Positions 37,915-46,164 of a stretch of DNA of 64,000 nucleotides are shown one piece after another. The DNA is from Verrucomicrobiota bacterium. Its GTDB lineage: Bacteria > Verrucomicrobiota > Verrucomicrobiia > Verrucomicrobiales > Akkermansiaceae. Positions within the stretch are counted from its first letter, which is position 1; the number at the start of each line of letters is the position of its first letter. The notes beneath the pieces were generated by a model. It saw nothing but the letters and a program-made list of their open reading frames with translations. It was not told the DNA's origin and did not search any database. Position numbers and translations under genes: made by a program. The stretch is from NCBI GenBank assembly GCA_004293445.1, contig RDYP01000021.1:1-64000 (forward strand), written 5' to 3'.

Positions 37915-38826
37915 TTAGGAACGAAGCTGAAGCGAAAGTTCGGCGATCTTGAGGCAAAGCTCGGCGAATCCGATACCATGAGCCGCAGCGGACTTCGGTA
38001 ACAGACTGGTCTCAGTCATGCCGGGAATCGTGTTGGCCTCGAGCACGAAAGGATTTCCCGCAGCATCAAGCAAGACATCGACCCTCGAGTAAATTTCCAC
38101 TCCGAGCGAACGATGACCCGCGAGCGCCGCTTCCTGAACGCGCCGTGTCGTCTCCGCATCCAGATCGGCGGGACAAATGTACTGGCTCCCCTTGGCCCCG
38201 GACAGCCAGGGATACTTGCTGGCCATGTCATAAACTCCCTCGGGGGGAATGATATGCACGACCGGCATCGCCACACCGTCAAGCACGGCAACGGTCAATT
38301 CCAGGCCCTCGACAAAGGCCTCGACCAGGATATCGCTGCCATACTGCGCAGCGTTCTCCATCGCAGCGAGAGCCCGGGTAGCATCTTTCACGATCGTCAC
38401 TCCGACGCTCGATCCCTCACGCGGCGGCTTCACCACAAAAGGAACGGGAATCGAAGGAGTTCGCACGCCTTGCACGATCTCCGCAGCCGGCGTTGGAACT
38501 CCAGCCGCGAGAAATTTCTCCTTCGCCAAATTCTTATCGAAGGCAACCCGACTCGCCTCAACACCCGCTCCGGTGTAAGGGATGCCCCTCTCTTCAAGGA
38601 TGCGTTGGAGTTGCCCATCCTCACCGAAGGTCCCGTGAATCACGTTGAATGCCAGGCCAGTACCCGCAGGCAGCTCGAAATCCGGGCCACGAACATCAAC
38701 ACCGACCGCTTGGCAACCGGCACCTTGCAGTGCCTTAAGCACGGCCTCCCCCGAAGCGAGCGAAACCTGCCGCTCGGAGCCAGGGCCGCCCATCAGAACG
38801 GCGATCAGGAGATTTTCAGGAATCAT
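37915..38826 (-). CDS. ddl: D-alanine--D-alanine ligase
   Basis: A 303-residue ATP-grasp enzyme producing the D-Ala-D-Ala dipeptide for wall precursors. Motifs: IAVLMGGPGSERQVSLASG, FNVIHGTFGEDGQLQRILE, PYTGAGVEASRVAFDKNLAK, FVVKPPREGSSVGVTIVKD, and the catalytic C-terminal ARVDVL-type segment YSRVDVLLDAAGNPFVLEANTIPGM, with ligands for magnesium (EANTIPGMTETSLLPK). The start ATG at 38826 fits family N-termini. It lies between the murC-murB fusion and ftsQ, as in many dcw clusters. Confidence 0.95.
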   Translation of the reverse strand: MIPENLLIAVLMGGPGSERQVSLASGEAVLKALQGAGCQAVGVDVRGPDFELPAGTGLAFNVIHGTFGEDGQLQRILEERGIPYTGAGVEASRVAFDKNLAKEKFLAAGVPTPAAEIVQGVRTPSIPVPFVVKPPREGSSVGVTIVKDATRALAAMENAAQYGSDILVEAFVEGLELTVAVLDGVAMPVVHIIPPEGVYDMASKYPWLSGAKGSQYICPADLDAETTRRVQEAALAGHRSLGVEIYSRVDVLLDAAGNPFVLEANTIPGMTETSLLPKSAAAHGIGFAELCLKIAELSLQLRS

Positions 38827-38865
38827 GGGAAAGTGATGGGTGATGAGGATGCGGTGTGGACTCCA

Positions 38866-41163
38866 TCAGAATGTGAATTCATCCGAACCTAGAACTTTGA
38901 CTTCTGTTTCCAACTCGATGCCGCGCGCCTCGCGGACTTGAGCCTTGATTCGATCGATGACCGCGAGCACCTCGCTCGCCGTCGCTCCGCCGCCATTGAC
39001 GATGAAGTTCCCGTGGACTTCGGAAACACGGGCCCTGCCCTCGGCGCAACCTTTGAGGCCGAGTTCGTCGACCAATTTGCCCGCGGGCAGTTCAACGGGA
39101 TTCTTGAACACACAGCCGGCGCTGGCCGCGATCGGCTGCGAAAGTTTCCTCTTCGCGCGGGACGCATCCCAGCGCGCTTGAATCGACTCCGCGCTGTCGG
39201 GCTCACCGATGAAGACCGCTTGCAAGGCAAAGTTGCGGCGCAACTCGGGAACGTCGCGGTAGTTGGAGACAATCTCTTCCCGCGTGCGTTCGCGAATCTC
39301 GCCATCTTCATCGAGAAAAACCACCGAGACCACCTGATCGAAAGTCTCAACGCCCATCGCCCCCGCATTCATCCGCAACGCGCCACCGACATTACCGGGG
39401 ATACCTTCCATCCACTCGAAGCCGCCAATACCGGCCGCCTGAGCAACGCTTGCCAATTTCTTCAGGCGAACACCTGCTCCCGCTACGATCCGCCCATCCT
39501 TCACAACGCACTCGGAAAAAACTCCGCCACTCGGGTGAATGACAGCACCACGAATCCCTCCATCCCGGACCAATAAATTGGAGCCACGCCCCACCACACG
39601 CATCGCCACACCACGCTCGCGGCAATAGTTCGCCACCGAGGCAAAAGCAGCGAAACTGTGGGGCTCGATCCAGAACTGCGCGGGCCCGCCGACAAGCATC
39701 GTAGTATGACGACGCATCGGCTCATAGAGCCGGACATCCAGCTCGCCGCGAGGCGCGAGGTGGAGCATCTCCTCAAGCACTTTCAAATCATTCGCGATCC
39801 GCGTTCCCGCCTCATGGACATTCCCGGCACCCAGCGTGATCAGCAGATCACCGGGCTCCAAGGCATTGCCCACAACGTGATGTGCCGTCGCAAGATTCGG
39901 CAGCGAAATCACGTGATCCGCACCCAGCCGCTTCGCCGCCTGCACGATCGTATCCCCACTGACGCCTGGAATGGGCAATTCGCTGGCTGGATAAACATCC
40001 GTGACGAAAACCTTATCCGCCGCCTGCAAGACCGAGCCAAAGTCATCCGCCAATGCTTGGGTCCGGCTAAAGCGATGAGGCTGGAACAGGACCACCACAC
40101 GACCTGGCTTCAAAGACCGGGCCGTTTGCAGGGTCGCTGCCAGCTCGGTGGGGTGATGGCCGTAGTCGTCGACGATCCGGACACGCGATGACAGGTACTT
40201 CGTCTCGAAGCGGCGTTTCGCCCCGGCAAAGGTATTCAGCGCCCTTGATACCAAAGTAAAATCAGCTCCCAAGAGATCCGCGGTAGCGATCGCGGCCAAG
40301 GCATTCAGCACATTGTGCCGACCAGGGATACCAAGCTCGACGTCTCCGAGAACGACGCCACGGCGCACCACCGTGAAGGCCGTCGCTCCACGCAGTTCGC
40401 GGATTTCTGCAGCAGTGTAGTCCGCATCCGACCACCCATACGCCACTGCTTGATCCGACTTCGTAGCGACTTCCGTGGCAACCGCGCACTCCCGACAATA
40501 AACCACCGGTCCGGATGTCTGGGCCACCAATGTCGAGAAAACCCCCTTGATTTCCTCGATGTCCTTGTAGTGGTCGAGGTGCTCCGCCTCGATGTTCAGG
40601 ATAATGGAGCAGCTCGGTCGATAAAGCGCCAGCGTGCCATCGCTTTCATCGCCTTCAGCGACCATCCACTCGCCATCCTCCGACCAGCGGGCATTCGCGC
40701 CCAACACCGGAATCTCCGCACCAACGTAGTGGCTCGGCTGCAAACCCGCCTCGCGCAAGGCGTGGGCGATCATCGATGATGTGGTCGTCTTTCCGTGAGT
40801 GCCGGAGACAACGATGCCCTTCCGTGTGTGAAGAATAGCGGCAAGGCACTCGGCGCGCCGGATCAGTCGGATGCCTGCCGCAGCAGCCGCGGCGTAGGCA
40901 GGATTTTCCGGGCGGATCGCCGACGAATACACCACCACATCCGCACCCTTTACCGCCTCCGCGGTATGGGGCGAAGAGAAGATCAAACCGAGCTTCTGCA
41001 TCCGCTCCGTTTCTCCAGAAGTCACACGGTCGGACCCACTGACGGAATGCCCCATGCCCAACAAAAGCAGGGCCAACCCGCTCATTCCCGAGCCCGCCAC
41101 ACCGATCAGGTGGATGCGCAGCGGATGATCGCGGTCGGTCAACTGGTTGCTCAGATCGTTCAT
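38866..41163 (-). CDS. murC-murB: fused UDP-MurNAc--L-alanine ligase and UDP-enolpyruvoyl-GlcNAc reductase
   Basis: A 765-residue bifunctional enzyme. Residues 1 to about 455 are MurC: IGVAGSGMSGLALLLLGMGH, ATP loop GTHGKTTTSS (121-130), and DDYGHHPTELAATL. Residues about 465-765 are MurB: RHTTMLVGGPAQFW, FAD-binding VVGRGSNLLVRDGG, GIPGNVGGALRMNAGAMG and AASAGCVFKNPV, where the proton donor position is Cys rather than the Ser of E. coli MurB. The two steps are adjacent in peptidoglycan precursor synthesis: MurB makes UDP-MurNAc and MurC adds L-Ala. There is no stop between the domains. Its start overlaps murG's end by four bases (ATGA). Confidence 0.95.
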   Translation of the reverse strand: MNDLSNQLTDRDHPLRIHLIGVAGSGMSGLALLLLGMGHSVSGSDRVTSGETERMQKLGLIFSSPHTAEAVKGADVVVYSSAIRPENPAYAAAAAAGIRLIRRAECLAAILHTRKGIVVSGTHGKTTTSSMIAHALREAGLQPSHYVGAEIPVLGANARWSEDGEWMVAEGDESDGTLALYRPSCSIILNIEAEHLDHYKDIEEIKGVFSTLVAQTSGPVVYCRECAVATEVATKSDQAVAYGWSDADYTAAEIRELRGATAFTVVRRGVVLGDVELGIPGRHNVLNALAAIATADLLGADFTLVSRALNTFAGAKRRFETKYLSSRVRIVDDYGHHPTELAATLQTARSLKPGRVVVLFQPHRFSRTQALADDFGSVLQAADKVFVTDVYPASELPIPGVSGDTIVQAAKRLGADHVISLPNLATAHHVVGNALEPGDLLITLGAGNVHEAGTRIANDLKVLEEMLHLAPRGELDVRLYEPMRRHTTMLVGGPAQFWIEPHSFAAFASVANYCRERGVAMRVVGRGSNLLVRDGGIRGAVIHPSGGVFSECVVKDGRIVAGAGVRLKKLASVAQAAGIGGFEWMEGIPGNVGGALRMNAGAMGVETFDQVVSVVFLDEDGEIRERTREEIVSNYRDVPELRRNFALQAVFIGEPDSAESIQARWDASRAKRKLSQPIAASAGCVFKNPVELPAGKLVDELGLKGCAEGRARVSEVHGNFIVNGGGATASEVLAVIDRIKAQVREARGIELETEVKVLGSDEFTF

Positions 41164-42266
41164 TTGCAGGAAAGAGTCGCTTGGATCGCGTCGCAGACAC
41201 GCGCCGCCGCATCAGGCACGGCAAGCGATAGAGCTGCTTGTGCCATCCGCTCGCGCGTTTGCAAGTCGCTCATCAGCGAGGTGACACGGGAGGCCAATTT
41301 CGCGGCATCGAGCCCACGCTCCGCCTCTAGAAAAGCCGCTCCGGCCCGGGCGAACACTTCGGCATTCCGTGTTTGGTGGTCATCCGCAGCGTAGGGAAAC
41401 GGCACAAGAACGGAGGGCAATCCCAGAAAAGCCAACTCGGTCATGCTGGAGGCCCCGGAGCGGGAAAGAACCGCATCCGCCACCGAATAGGCGGCCGGCA
41501 TGTCGTCGCAAAATCCAAGCACCCGATATCCCTCGCGCCCGGCGACCTCCTCCCGCACCCGTTCCTCATCTTGAGGACCTGCGACGTGGAGAACCTGACA
41601 CCCAGCCGGGAAATCCGCAAATGCCGCTGCTACCAAGGAATTCAATTTCCGCGCCCCCTGGCTGCCGCCTGTAACGAGCAAGGTCGGCCGAGCTGGATCG
41701 AGCCCGAATTTCGCAGCCGCAACTGCCCGCCCCGGTAAGACGCGCATTTCCCCGCGCACAGGAGTTCCCGTAAAAGCCACGGGCTTCTCCGGAAAGAAGG
41801 AACGCGCTGCTTCCATCCCGATGAGAATCTCACGGCAGAACCTCGCCGTCAGCCGGTTCGCTTTACCAGGCAGCGCGTTGGAATCGTGCACAAAAGCTGT
41901 CAAACCTACCCGCTTGGCCGCCCAGCAGGGAGGCAGTGAAGTGAAGCCTCCCATGCCGAGCACCGCATCCGCCCGAACCTCTTTCAGCAGACGACGACAA
42001 CGAGCCATGGTTCGCCACAGCTTGAAAAGAAACGGCACCATCTTCGGTGAAAAGAACGGCGGCTTGGCAATCGCAGGAATGGTCTCAAAACGATAATTCC
42101 CATACTTCCGCCGCGCCTCCTGATCGATCTTCTTCTCCGAGACCAGCAAGAGCACCTCACCACCACGCGCTGTCCACTCTTCCGCGACGGCAAGGCCGGG
42201 AAAGAGATGCCCGCCAGTTCCTCCACAGGCGATAACTAAAGATGATCTGACACTTTTGCGCTCCAT
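41160..42266 (-). CDS. murG: UDP-GlcNAc:lipid I transferase MurG
   Basis: A 368-residue GT-B glycosyltransferase that converts lipid I to lipid II at the inner membrane. Diagnostic motifs: ACGGTGGHLFPGLAVAEEW, VLGMGGFTSLPPCWAAK, FVHDSNALPGKANR, TGGSQGARKLNSLV, and the C-terminal LSRSGASSMTELAFLGLPSVLVPFPYAADDHQ. It is the first gene of the cluster in this window and its upstream region (42267-42834) has no other dcw gene, so mraY, murD, murF and ftsW must be elsewhere. Confidence 0.95.
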   Translation of the reverse strand: MERKSVRSSLVIACGGTGGHLFPGLAVAEEWTARGGEVLLLVSEKKIDQEARRKYGNYRFETIPAIAKPPFFSPKMVPFLFKLWRTMARCRRLLKEVRADAVLGMGGFTSLPPCWAAKRVGLTAFVHDSNALPGKANRLTARFCREILIGMEAARSFFPEKPVAFTGTPVRGEMRVLPGRAVAAAKFGLDPARPTLLVTGGSQGARKLNSLVAAAFADFPAGCQVLHVAGPQDEERVREEVAGREGYRVLGFCDDMPAAYSVADAVLSRSGASSMTELAFLGLPSVLVPFPYAADDHQTRNAEVFARAGAAFLEAERGLDAAKLASRVTSLMSDLQTRERMAQAALSLAVPDAAARVCDAIQATLSCK

Positions 42267-42569
42267 AAAACGCGATCCTCGAAGTTCCCGACATGATCCT
42301 TCGTGGTCGTGCCCAATGAATGCAACATTACTTGATTATCAGGCAATCCCCAAAACCGTTCTTGGGATGATTCCTCATGTGCTCGGACGATGCGGCACCG
42401 CACCCTAAAAAACCGGGACGAGTCACACCCCAAGTGGGCTCATCCTACGCGATTGCGTCATGCGAAGCAGCTTGTCGAACCCTGCTCCCGGGTGTTGGAT
42501 CACTCCGTCCTCAACGGACACCCCGAGCTGGTGGAAGCCCCCCGACCAACAGCAAGGGTTGATGGAAAC

Positions 42570-42630
42570 GGACCGAGGCCCCCGCCTCGAATTCGCTCCA
42601 TCGGGTCACGGTTCGGACTCCCCTCGGTCC
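42570..42630. repeat. inverted repeat with long loop
   Basis: GGACCGAGG (42570-42578) is the exact reverse complement of CCTCGGTCC (42622-42630). The 43-base interior contains GGTTCGGACTCC, which looks superficially like a tRNA T-arm, but the total length is too short for a tRNA. Role unknown. Confidence 0.55.
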
Positions 42631-42684
42631 ACCCCGCTGATTCCCCCCGATTCATCGTTAGTGTGTGTTAGTGTGTCAGGTCAG

Positions 42685-42719
42685 CCGCCCGGCGGGTCTC
42701 TCCCCGATCCGCCGGGCGG
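42685..42719. repeat. G+C-rich perfect hairpin upstream of lysA
   Basis: CCGCCCGGCGG (42685-42695) and CCGCCGGGCGG (42709-42719) are perfect reverse complements with a 13-base loop. There is no T run on either side. It lies 115 bases before the lysA start, so it may lie in the 5' leader of the lysA transcript, or be a mobile palindromic repeat. Confidence 0.7.
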
Positions 42720-42834
42720 ACTGCCCCAAACCGCCAAACCATCTGAACGACGACCTCCCCGGCGGGATCTCGCAACCCATTTCAAACGCAGCCCGCCCTT
42801 GCCCGGCGCGCGACCAGCGTTTACACGCCTCCCC

Positions 42835-44121
42835 ATGCACGGATTTTCCTACCGCCACGGCTCTCTTCATTGCGAGGACGTCAACCTTCAGGACATTGCC
42901 AACGAACACGGCACCCCGCTCTACGTTTATTCCGCCAATACGATCCGCGACCACTACCGTCGCCTGGACCAAGCTTTGGGCTCCATCGACCACGAAGTCG
43001 CCTATGCAGTGAAGGCAAATTCCAACCTCTCGGTGCTGCGGCTCCTTGCGTCCGAGCACGCAGGATTCGATATCGTCTCTGGCGGCGAACTGTTCCGAGT
43101 CATTCAAGCCGGTGGCGATCCTGCAAAATGCACCTTCGCCGGCGTTGGCAAAACACGGGCGGAAATCGAATACGCACTCCAACAGGGCATCTACTCCTTC
43201 AACGTCGAGAGCGAGGAAGAACTTCGATACCTCAACCAAGTCGCCGGCGAACTTGGCCTGATCGCTCCAGCTGCCGTGCGGGTGAACCCGAACGTCGACG
43301 CCAAGACCCACAAATACATTTCCACGGGCAAGTCGGAGAACAAGTTCGGCGTCGACTTCGATGCCATCCCCGACCTCTACGCGCGCGCCGCCCAAGAACT
43401 GCCTCACGTGAAACTTCGCGGGCTGCAAATGCACATCGGCTCGCAACTCACTTCCATCCAGCCTTTCATCGAAGCCGTCGAAAAAGTCGCCCCGCTCGCG
43501 CGCCAATTGAAATCCGATCACGGCATCGAGTTCTGGTCCATCGGCGGCGGGATCGGCATCGTGTATCACGATTCCCTCGATTCAGGCTCGCCCGCTTGGT
43601 GGGCAGCCAAGCCCGACGAGGAGCGCCCGCTGACCATTGCGGAATACGGCCAAGCCCTCGTCCCACGGCTGGAAAATCTCGGCCTCAAGATCCTGCTCGA
43701 ACCCGGCCGCTACATTGTCGGCAACGCAGGCGTGCTGCTTACGAAATGTCTCTACGAAAAGCGCGGCAAAGCAAAGACTTTCAAGGTGGTGGATGCGGGC
43801 ATGAACGACCTGATCCGCCCCGCGCTCTACGAAGGTCATCACGAGATCGCCCCGCTTCAGCAACCCAGCGGAGAATGGCGCAAGGTCGATGTCGTTGGCC
43901 CCATCTGCGAAAGTGGCGATTTCTTCTGCCAGGACCGGGAGCTGCCCGATTTTCAACCCGGTGAAACCGTCGCCCTGCTCAGCGCTGGAGCTTATGGATT
44001 CGTAATGGCATCGAACTACAATTCGCGCCCACTCCCCGCCGAGATCCTCGTCGATGGAGCAAACGCAAGTGTCGTCCGCAAACGCCAAACGCTCGACGAC
44101 TTGATCGCAGGGGAGCTGTAA
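42835..44121 (+). CDS. lysA: diaminopimelate decarboxylase
   Basis: A 428-residue PLP enzyme that converts meso-diaminopimelate to L-lysine. From ATG 42835 it begins MHGFSYRHGSLHCEDVNLQD. The PLP lysine lies in AYAVKANSNLSVL; further motifs are QMHIGSQLTSIQPF, IGGGIGIVY, LLEPGRYIVGNAG, the catalytic Cys in GPICESGDFFCQD, and GAYGFVMASNYNSRP. Length is typical. It is a single gene facing right with a hairpin terminator just after its stop, and marks the chromosomal edge of the defence island. Confidence 0.95.
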   Translation: MHGFSYRHGSLHCEDVNLQDIANEHGTPLYVYSANTIRDHYRRLDQALGSIDHEVAYAVKANSNLSVLRLLASEHAGFDIVSGGELFRVIQAGGDPAKCTFAGVGKTRAEIEYALQQGIYSFNVESEEELRYLNQVAGELGLIAPAAVRVNPNVDAKTHKYISTGKSENKFGVDFDAIPDLYARAAQELPHVKLRGLQMHIGSQLTSIQPFIEAVEKVAPLARQLKSDHGIEFWSIGGGIGIVYHDSLDSGSPAWWAAKPDEERPLTIAEYGQALVPRLENLGLKILLEPGRYIVGNAGVLLTKCLYEKRGKAKTFKVVDAGMNDLIRPALYEGHHEIAPLQQPSGEWRKVDVVGPICESGDFFCQDRELPDFQPGETVALLSAGAYGFVMASNYNSRPLPAEILVDGANASVVRKRQTLDDLIAGEL

Positions 44122-44141
44122 CTTCTTCCAAACAAGCTGAT

Positions 44142-44172
44142 AAAACGGCCCGCAGGTGACTGTGGGCCGTTT
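44142..44172 (+). terminator. lysA terminator hairpin with GTGA tetraloop
   Basis: AAACGGCCCGCAG pairs with CTGTGGGCCGTTT (13 pairs including one G-U) around the tetraloop GTGA, a GNRA type. It lies 21 bases after the lysA stop with A and T flanks on each side, so it could work on either strand. Confidence 0.8.
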
Positions 44173-44259
44173 GCTTTGAAGTCCGCCGAAGGCATAGCAC
44201 TCGCTTTTGACCATGCCATCTGATGCGGACATCCCGCAGGAGATCCCAAACAGGCCAAC

Positions 44260-44290
44260 AAAACAGCCCGCAGGTGACTGCGGGCCGTTT
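44260..44290. terminator. second copy of the terminator hairpin
   Basis: AAACAGCCCGCAG and CTGCGGGCCGTTT form the same stem as the first copy with one A-C mismatch and the same GTGA loop. It is 218 bases beyond the Pycsar cyclase stop on the minus strand, and may terminate the defence operon from that side. Confidence 0.6.
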
Positions 44291-44308
44291 CGGTGAAAGT
44301 GGCGGAAA

Positions 44309-44508
44309 CGACAAGTGACGACATGGATCTTTGTCAGAAATCCGTCGGAAAACCCGTCATTCTGTCCCGGATGAATGGACGGATTTGAAACCCGACCGAC
44401 ATGAACCGACTTTCCGGAAATCCGGTGGCTGGCTTTGGCGGTAAATTTCTCTTCCATCCTTCACACATCTGCCAGATCAGCGAGTGGGATCAAGGTCATT
44501 TTCTAAAG
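44309..44508. other. spacer at the edge of the defence island
   Basis: It holds one more inverted repeat, AAATCCGTC at 44338-44346 and GACGGATTT at 44378-44386 (9 pairs, 31-base loop). Base composition turns A+T-richer from here to the right. No direct repeat or tRNA that would define an integration site was found. Confidence 0.4.
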
Positions 44509-45207
44509 CTATGGCACTTTCCATATCCAATTCGACTTGTAGATGGTGATGCCTACATCACTCCAGTAACTTTTTTGCCACATGCAACGTTTAGGGGTGC
44601 CTCCATTTTTGGTTGGGTCACTCAACGTGTTAAAAACTTGTTCCGAAATAAACAGCGAATATCCACCATCATCAATCGCTGCAAGCTTGGCTGCATAATT
44701 GGCGGCTCGGCCCACCCATACCAGGTCGTTCGAATTGCGAATTCCGGTTCGAGCAACAAACAAGTCGCTGGTATCAATTCCCACTGTGTGCTTCAGGACA
44801 AAGCTCGTGGTTGAATACTCCTTCTTGATCAATTCATTGATCTGTCCCACGACCCAATTGATCTGCAATGCCGTCTTGGCTGCATTCGTGTTTTTAGAAT
44901 CGCCAACATAAACAGCCATTACCCTGTCACCATCAAACGCAGTAATAACCCCATCGTTGTTCCTGATAATCCTACAAGCTGCCACAAGGTAACTCTTGTA
45001 AACTTCCGCAGCAAACCAATCCTTGTAGCCTTTCACTAGGCCGGTCGAATCTTCCAAGTCTGCATAGAGAACCGTTCCATTCAGCTTTACGGCGTCGTTA
45101 CCCAATCGAACATGCTCAGGTTCGGGGACTTTAATTCCATCCCTAGTCTGCCATTTCGTGGCCAAGATTTCTTTGATCTCGCCTAAAATTTCATCTGCTT
45201 TTTTCAT
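44509..45207 (-). CDS. pycC: Pycsar cyclase (class III nucleotidyl cyclase)
   Basis: A 232-residue single-domain cyclase. The class III catalytic core is visible: TVLYADLEDSTGLVK with metal ligand Asp50, AFDGDRVMAVYVG with second metal ligand Asp94, and WVGRAANYAAKLA, which matches the VGxxVNxAxRL region. Tyr49 precedes the first Asp, as at the uracil-contacting position reported for E. coli PycC. No membrane or sensor domain is fused, as in Pycsar cyclases. Its gene overlaps the 3' end of a cyclic-nucleotide-binding TIR effector gene. Pycsar cyclases make cCMP or cUMP on phage infection; which one cannot be decided here. Confidence 0.85.
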   Translation of the reverse strand: MKKADEILGEIKEILATKWQTRDGIKVPEPEHVRLGNDAVKLNGTVLYADLEDSTGLVKGYKDWFAAEVYKSYLVAACRIIRNNDGVITAFDGDRVMAVYVGDSKNTNAAKTALQINWVVGQINELIKKEYSTTSFVLKHTVGIDTSDLFVARTGIRNSNDLVWVGRAANYAAKLAAIDDGGYSLFISEQVFNTLSDPTKNGGTPKRCMWQKSYWSDVGITIYKSNWIWKVP

Positions 45208-46139
45208 TTTGGTCCTCGTTTTGAAATTTGTTTGTAAACCTCTTTTGCGACGCTTGCCATTCTTCGCCCAACGGTTTTGGGTCCGTCCGCTTCGTATGAA
45301 AGATGTGTAACACCGAGCAAATCTGTAGGTAATTTGAGATCGATCTTCCTTGGAGATACAATAAACGTCCTATCCCTGCCTATTGCTCCCATAAAGAGTC
45401 CAAGCTCAAATACGACATTATCTCGCGGGGTCTTTTTGCGGCGTCCGCGACTCACAGTCATGTCGTCAGCGGTCATCAAAAGAATCGCAAAGTCGGACGA
45501 ATCAGCAAAACTTAGCAGATCCTCAATCGTTGTCTGAGATGGTTGAAAGACATCCTGCGTCCAGAGAGAGCATGTGACTCCTTTTCGGTTCAATGAGTCA
45601 TTTAGGCTGGTTGCTTCGTTCAGTGCTTCGCTTGATGATCCAATGAAAACCTGAGAAACTGCATTAGGCTCGCGTATGAACTTGCCGCGCTCTCGAAGAC
45701 GCACCGCCAATTCAAGCGCAAGCTTGCGCCAAAAATCCGGATGATCGGATGCAATTCTTGTGGCTGCGGGTTCTGAAAGTTTCAGAAACAATGAATTTTC
45801 TCGCGTGACCACGGTTGCGCTCCTTCGGGCTGTAGTATCTAGGAGAGCCATTTCTCCTACATGGGTGCCAGCCCCACGAACCGCGACCTCGCGCTTATTT
45901 ACAATGATGCCGGCAGAACCACTAATGATAAAAAATACGTCATTGTCCGCACCACCCTGCTCAATAATTGTTTTGTTAGCTTTTACCTCGATGAGCGTGC
46001 CTGATTTTGCTATTCGTTCGGCCAACTTCATGTTTCCTGATATTGCAGTTTGTGAACAAAGTGCCGACAGAAGTTTAGCCCTTCCGCTTTTTGAGCTGGT
46101 GAAGCGTGGCTTTAGACTCGGATTTACCTTGGCAGACAT
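45204..46139 (-). CDS. pycTIR: Pycsar effector: cyclic-nucleotide-binding domain plus TIR (PycTIR type)
   Basis: A 311-residue soluble protein. Residues about 38-150 are a CRP-type cyclic-nucleotide domain with phosphate-binding cassette GEMALLDTTARRSATV (95-110). Residues about 162-300 are the TIR-like CAP12/Pycsar effector domain: QVFIGSSSEAL, DFAILLMTADD, RDNVVFELGLFMGAIGRDRTF (Glu245 the likely catalytic Glu) and LPTDLLGVTHLSYE. On binding cCMP or cUMP such effectors cleave NAD and halt the infected cell. There is no membrane helix. The gene lies 25 bases after brxL and overlaps pycC by four bases, so it may share the BREX transcript. Confidence 0.9.
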   Translation of the reverse strand: MSAKVNPSLKPRFTSSKSGRAKLLSALCSQTAISGNMKLAERIAKSGTLIEVKANKTIIEQGGADNDVFFIISGSAGIIVNKREVAVRGAGTHVGEMALLDTTARRSATVVTRENSLFLKLSEPAATRIASDHPDFWRKLALELAVRLRERGKFIREPNAVSQVFIGSSSEALNEATSLNDSLNRKGVTCSLWTQDVFQPSQTTIEDLLSFADSSDFAILLMTADDMTVSRGRRKKTPRDNVVFELGLFMGAIGRDRTFIVSPRKIDLKLPTDLLGVTHLSYEADGPKTVGRRMASVAKEVYKQISKRGPK

Positions 46140-46164
46140 GAAGTTTCCGATGATGGGTTTTTAA

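Larger units (their letters stand above)
42267..42834. other. 568-base divergent intergenic region with strong hairpins
   Basis: This spacer between murG and lysA must hold both promoters. It contains the inverted repeats at 42570-42630 and 42685-42719 (listed separately). An open frame continuous with lysA upstream of 42835 is Pro/Ser-rich and is treated as non-coding. No tRNA or small gene is evident. Confidence 0.6.
44129..44308. repeat. two imperfect copies of a 65-base hairpin-bearing sequence
   Basis: About 65 bases are repeated with a period of about 118 bases (copies near 44129-44192 and 44245-44308). Shared parts include CAAACA at the left, AAAAC, the hairpin core GCCCGCAGGTGACTG and GGGCCGTTT, and a right part similar to AAGTNNGCGGAA. 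The second copy looks like a duplicated lysA terminator region. Confidence 0.7.

Noticed and set aside
42570-42635. tRNA-like arrangement (acceptor-like arms plus GGTTCGGACTCC)
   Set aside because: Only about 61 bases between arm ends, the invariant T-loop A is missing, and no anticodon arm can be drawn.
42460-42834. N-terminal extension of lysA
   Set aside because: The added 125 residues are Pro/Ser/Arg-rich and cross a strong hairpin; LysA proteins begin at about 42835.
44129-44308. Possible CRISPR fragment from the repeated hairpin
   Set aside because: Only two imperfect copies with a long spacing and no cas genes; the structure fits terminators.
44401-44814. 137-codon plus-strand frame beside the Pycsar cyclase
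   Set aside because: It overlaps the well-supported cyclase gene on the other strand and its translation resembles no protein.
44509-46139. CBASS or classical adenylate cyclase with a CRP-like regulator
   Set aside because: The cyclase is class III rather than a CD-NTase, and the partner has a TIR domain rather than a DNA-binding domain, matching Pycsar.
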